Assembly: GCF_030272615.1 (NCBI RefSeq) | Contig: NC_081413.1 | Coordinates: 558,969,945 to 559,033,944 of the forward strand | Source: Cryptomeria japonica | Lineage: Eukaryota > Streptophyta > Pinopsida > Cupressales > Cupressaceae | DNA length: 64,000 nucleotides | Direction of reading: 5' to 3' | Part shown: in pieces, positions 59,868 through 64,000 of the stretch | Numbering within the stretch: the stretch's first letter is position 1 | Layout of the letters: each line of letters starts with the position of its first letter | Translations under genes and position numbers: made by a program | Notes under the pieces: model-generated | Seen by the model: the letters and a program-made list of their open reading frames with translations, nothing else | Databases searched by the model: none | Told to the model about the DNA's origin: nothing

Positions 59868-62060
59868 ACTACTTCCACTTGTACACCTCAACCTGTCCCA
59901 TGCTCTAAGAAAATTTAAAATCATCCAATTTTATCTAACCAGCTTCCAAAAAACTATAACAAAGGCCACACAAGTGTGGATAAGTGTCCCATATAGGGAG
60001 AAGCCATCCCAGGAATCATGCCAAAACTGAGCCCCAAATCCTTTGTTGCATATCCAAAATAAACCTTAATTAAGTTGGCACCCATTTAAGAATGTCCTAA
60101 ATGAAGGAACCTTTTCCCTCTAGTCAAATCCTAGGGATATTTGCTCCCATCTCCTCCTTTACGGTTTTAATTGTGATGATCATAGCCTAAGCTTGATCCT
60201 AATTAGACCAACCTCTTTCTTTAGTCTACAGATACTCACCTACTTAGCCAAGCTCCACTTCTACGATTACAAGGAGCCAACCCACATGAATTGCATTGAA
60301 AGAGTATCCAAACCCCTAATGAAGCTTAAAGTGAAATATACACCATACACTTGTAAATTGGCAAAGCTTGAACCACAATCTTTAGCAACAACACTCTGCT
60401 AGCAAAAGAGATCCATTTGTAGGTCTAACAACTAATTTTTCCTTGAAATTTATCAAAAACATTCTACCATGTCTCTCTGGGCAAGGGTCCATTGAGAGAG
60501 GAATATACAAATAAGTGAATGAGGGAGAACCAATCTAGAAATGAAGGATTTGAGCAATCCTATCTTGGATGAGTGGAGTGTTGAAGGACAAGATAAAGTA
60601 ATTTCCTTTATTAATTCTCTACCCCAAGGCTATAAAGTAGATATCCAAAGATCTTATGAAATTAGATGCTTCCATAATTTTTGTTATTTCCATCAAAGCA
60701 GTATCATCTACAAACTGCAAGTGAGATAGCGAAGGTATGATGTCATCTCATATTTAACCTTGGATAAGGCCTTCCCTTACCCAAGACTTAAGGAATCTTC
60801 TCAGACCCTCAACTATTATAATAAAAAAAGAGCGAGATAGGGTATCCCCTCATTGAAGTCCTCTAGAAGCAAAAAGTAAACTAATTAGAACTAGTCTTGA
60901 CACATCTCATCATCCATTTAATCCATTCTAGGCCAAAGCCAAATGTCATGAGAACCTTGTAATGAAATTATCAATTAACTCTATCATGCACTTTGGCCAT
61001 ACCTAATTTTATGAGAATTGCCTTCTCCTTAGAGGTCTCCATAAATTGAATGACTTCAGAAGCAATAGTCACCTCATCCAGAATTTGTCTATCAGCCACA
61101 TACCCCCTTTCTCATCAAATATAATAGTATTGAGCCAAGGATTCAATCTTTATGTAAAAAGATTACAAATAAGATCTTATAAACTACATTGCAAAGTGTT
61201 ATCGGTCTAAACATATCCAAATAATTAGCTTCTTCTATTTTTGTAGTAAGCATAAAAAAGGTAGAGTTCATAGTCCTTATCATTTTCTTGCTCCTCTAAG
61301 ATTCTTGCACCACCTCCAATAAATCTAATTGGATAATCTCTCAAAATTCTTGAAAATATTCTATCAGGAAACCATTAGGCATGGGGCTTTGCCTTTCTTT
61401 ATTTGGAAAACAATCCTTTCCAATTCATCTAGAGATATGGGGTTGATAATCCTCTCATTCATTTCATTAGAGACAACATGGGGAATGCAATTTAGAATTT
61501 GATTTTATTCATCTACAGTAGGAGGCAAATCCTCCATGAATAGGGAACAAAAATATTTAATATTATCCTTAAAGATATCTTGTCGACAAGATAAGTGAGC
61601 TCCCCGATAAAAAATAATAGTGGAGATCATATTTCCATGTCCTTTGGCCTTAACTAGTTGTAGGAGAAAGCAAAATTTCTATCCCCCTATTGCAACTAAT
61701 CTATCTATGGTTTCTATTTCCAAAATATCTCCTTTCTTAGCTCCCATTTAGAAAAATATTTCAAATCTTCAACTTCCTCTTTAAAAGACTCTTTTGTATG
61801 GGCAAAATCCATGTTTTTCTTAGAGATAACATCCATCTAGTTTTGGTTTGTCATCTTAGAAACATAAATATTAAAAAAACACAACCTATTCCACTTCTTA
61901 AGCTAAAATTTCACAAGCTGAAGTCTCTTGATGAACAAATACACAGCAATGCCATATGTAGTAAATCCTCTGCTCCACCAATCCCATGTAAGATCCTTCA
62001 ACTCAGAGTCCTGTAACCACATAAGCTAAAACTTGAAAGACTTGGATTCTTAGAATCACT
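59868..62060 (-). pseudogene. L1-like LINE ORF2 relic
   Basis: Reading right to left: the linker between endonuclease and RT (MWLQDSELKDLTWDWW, LKKWNRLCFFNI); an RT start with MPNGFLIEYFQEF (about 61345-61387, family GPDGFPIEFFQ); MFRPITLCNVVYKI (about 61168-61210); KAILIKLGMAKVHDRVNW; the active site LQFVDDTAL (60700-60720, family FADD); ASRVLLLKIVVQALPIY (about 60365-60420); and a degenerate C-terminal tail to 59868. Stops and frameshifts throughout. H0 lies directly to its left, and J has inserted at its right. Confidence 0.8.
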
Positions 62061-62680
62061 TGTTAGTGTAGTTTTTTTTTCCTTACGTTAGGGGATATTT
62101 ATTTTTCCTACACATATTATTCAAGCTTGCTTAGGTTATTAGGAGTGGTTAATCTGAGAACATGTGGCAAAATACTTCAACTACATGTGTAACTCTCCAC
62201 CTCACATGTGTAGGTAAGTTACACACCCTGTTTTGGCTTGTTGTGCCACCTTTTATAACCACTATTTTGTCATTTCCTAAGTGGGTTATGGGGTAATTGG
62301 GTTTCTCACCCTCTTTTGGCCTTATGTGTCAACTTTCTCAACTCCTTTCTTGTCTTTATGTAAGGAGGTTATGCCACATGTTTTGGCATTTACCAAGAAG
62401 GTAAAACCTCTCACTTTTTATGGGGAATAGTAGTTAATGCACCCCTTGGATGTATATGCTATTTTTTATATAATAAATAATATACTCTCACCTTCACTAG
62501 TTCACTGATAGCTTGGTGAGAGTCTTCTCCAAATTCTCTTTTGTCTCTATTTTTTTTTTCTCTCATATCAGATTTATCTTCATTTAGATATTTTGATGAT
62601 CATTTGTTGCTTGGAGTTGCATGTGATCTATGACTGACATCAGATCCTGACTCGGTTCTCGCTTCTTACAAAATCTAACA
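62061..62680 (+). repeat. 5' LTR of J (620 bp)
   Basis: It starts TGTTAG and ends CTAACA, a perfect inverted 6-base pair of ends. An AT-rich TATA region (TTTTATATAATAAATAA, 62464-62482) is followed by a CT-rich segment. The second LTR is not in the window, so the ends rest on the inverted termini and the PBS. Confidence 0.75.
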
Positions 62681-62692
62681 TGATATTAGAGC
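62681..62692 (+). other. Primer-binding site of J
   Basis: TGATATTAGAGC directly follows the LTR, two mismatches from the tRNA-Met site TGGTATCAGAGC. Confidence 0.75.
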
Positions 62693-63736
62693 TGTGTTAT
62701 TTGGTACAACTCATTATTTTTCTGTTTTATTTGAGAAATTTGAGACTATTAGATAGCTAATATTTTTCTTAGTTACCAAGTACGCTCTTCTCTTGCATTC
62801 TCACGTGACTTAGAAAATTATAACAATTTAAATGAAAATAAACTTCTAGTTAAATATGGTTATATATATATGTGTTCTTGTGAGATTTGGGTGATTGTAG
62901 TTTTTTGGTAATATTGGAAGCTTATTCAACATTTCTAGAGTGTTCAGAAGGATTGAAAAAGTCATAAGTGACTTTTATTTCACCAAAATCAGAGTTTGGA
63001 GTACACAACTTAAAAAATAAAATAGAGTGAAATATTTTTACTAGAGTTGTTTTCATTTCGGCTTTAGAATTCAAACTTCTGCTCATTTCTAGAAAAAAAG
63101 ATTTATAGGTTTTCCTCCCAGCATCAAAAAACTTCTAGGTTTTTTGTGTTGTTCCTAGAAATTTAATACTTTTTGTAGAAATCAAGTTTTAACAACGTGT
63201 GAGCCATTTTTCTAGTAGGCAAATTCTACAACCCTTCTTAAAAATTGTATAACTTTTGCCTCGGGTGTTAGTTTTTTGCAAATGAGTACTTGATGGAAAG
63301 TTGGAAATGAGCACTTTCCATTCATGTGGGTATCATTGAAAAATTCTACCTATTTTCATCAGATATTATAGGTTGAGTCATCTACATTTTTTTCCTTCCA
63401 CAGGTCATACCTTCCACCTCACAACTTTGTTTTTTAAAAATGAATAGTTGTTGGAAAGGTATTGAGAAGCATTGAGAGGCTATAAGGCTGTTTTTTTTTT
63501 AGATCTTGTATCAAATTTATTTGTATTAAAACTTTATATTTTTTGACCATTGGAGCCTTGAAAGCATTGTAATCTGATAAAGGGCCTTGTAAACACACTA
63601 ATTATAAAGTGCCAACCTTGTAATCTTTGGGGGGGAGGGGGGGTGATTTCTGAGACTAGTGGAAAGGGGGGGGGTGTCTCGTGTGTCTTCTTTCTTGCAA
63701 TTTTCCTAATTTATTGCAATATTCTTTTCTACTATC
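62693..63736 (+). other. Leader of J without genes
   Basis: About 1 kb of AT-rich leader with no ORF. It holds two G-rich runs (63629-63645 and 63667-63676) that could form G-quadruplexes. Confidence 0.5.
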
Positions 63737-64000
63737 ATGAATGCATCTACAGTTCCTCTTTTAACACCATATAATTATTTTTAATGGAAATCTAAGATGA
63801 TAATATAACTGAAAAGACCTGGATATCATCGTGTTATTATGGGATTTGAAAGTGAACCTCAAGATGTTGTAGAAAATATTATATAGTTTAATTAATGTGA
63901 TGAAGCTTTTGGTACTTTGTGTATGTCAGTCTTTCCTGACCTTCTTTTTTACATCGAATCTACCACTTCACCAAATAGAGTGTGTACCACTTTGGAAAAC
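63737..64000 (+). pseudogene. Gag start of J (partial)
   Basis: From ATG 63737 it reads STVPLLTPYNYF, then WKSKMI, MGFESEP, DEAFGTLCMSVFPDLLFYI and SPNRVCTTLE. This is the usual beginning of a copia Gag of the type with the motif DEA(F/K)G. Stops interrupt it after PYNYF, after SKMII and twice near 63885-63900. It continues beyond the edge. Confidence 0.7.

Larger units (their letters stand above)
62061..64000 (+). mobile_element. J: Ty1/copia element, runs off the right edge
   Basis: LTR 62061-62680, PBS 62681-62692, leader, then gag from 63737. It inserted into the LINE relic (left flank TCACT). Its family differs from A, F and H0 by a short LTR and another Gag type. The 3' part lies outside the window. 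Confidence 0.78.

Overview
The window contains no host gene that I can recognise. It is almost entirely a stack of nested, decayed LTR retrotransposons of the kind that fills large plant genomes. The Ty1/copia polyproteins are plant-type, the primer-binding sites match initiator tRNA-Met, and very long (2-4 kb) solo LTRs are present. This suggests a large-genome seed plant, plausibly a gymnosperm; the species cannot be fixed from the sequence alone.

Layout. The oldest layer is a LINE (L1-like) relic on the minus strand (59868-62060). One old copia element, called H0 here (minus strand), sits next to it. Its 5' LTR is 57666-59867, and its 3' LTR runs off the left edge of the window (1-1488). 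H0 contributes only about 9 kb of its own sequence, because five later insertions split it. They are A (1594-14783, copia, minus), B (15110-23113, minus), F (23542-43148, copia, plus), a 2.7 kb solo LTR (43187-45887) and D (48484-56029, minus). Four of the five are flanked by exact 5-bp target-site duplications (CTTTA, TTAGA, CATGA, AAAAA); A has GAGC. H0's reading frame can be followed from one fragment to the next across these sites. The insertions carry insertions of their own. A holds an LTR-like unit (7813-9354) and a solo LTR (10526-11668). F holds a 4.4 kb solo LTR (24532-28924) and a Ty3/gypsy element, G (33672-42873). G in turn contains an unexplained 2.7 kb repeat-rich block (about 37975-40670). 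A further copia element, J, starts at 62061 and runs off the right edge.

The most unusual content is the pair B and D. They belong to different LTR families but share one plan: LTR, tRNA-Met PBS, ORF1, a spacer of about 0.6 kb, ORF2, PPT, LTR. ORF1 is a coiled coil followed by a zinc-knuckle array, without the capsid domain seen in the gag of A, F and H0. ORF2 is about 1,100 codons long, sits where pol should be, and shows no protease, integrase, reverse transcriptase or RNase H. The two ORF2 proteins can be aligned by eye over most of their length, so this protein was retained in at least two lineages. They look like non-autonomous elements with a capsid-less Gag and a conserved protein of unknown function, possibly related to the envelope-like ORFs of SIRE-type copia elements.

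All pol genes here are disrupted by stops and frameshifts. G gag is the only long intact coding frame (299 aa). Element boundaries with target-site duplications are well supported. Age order and family names are inference.
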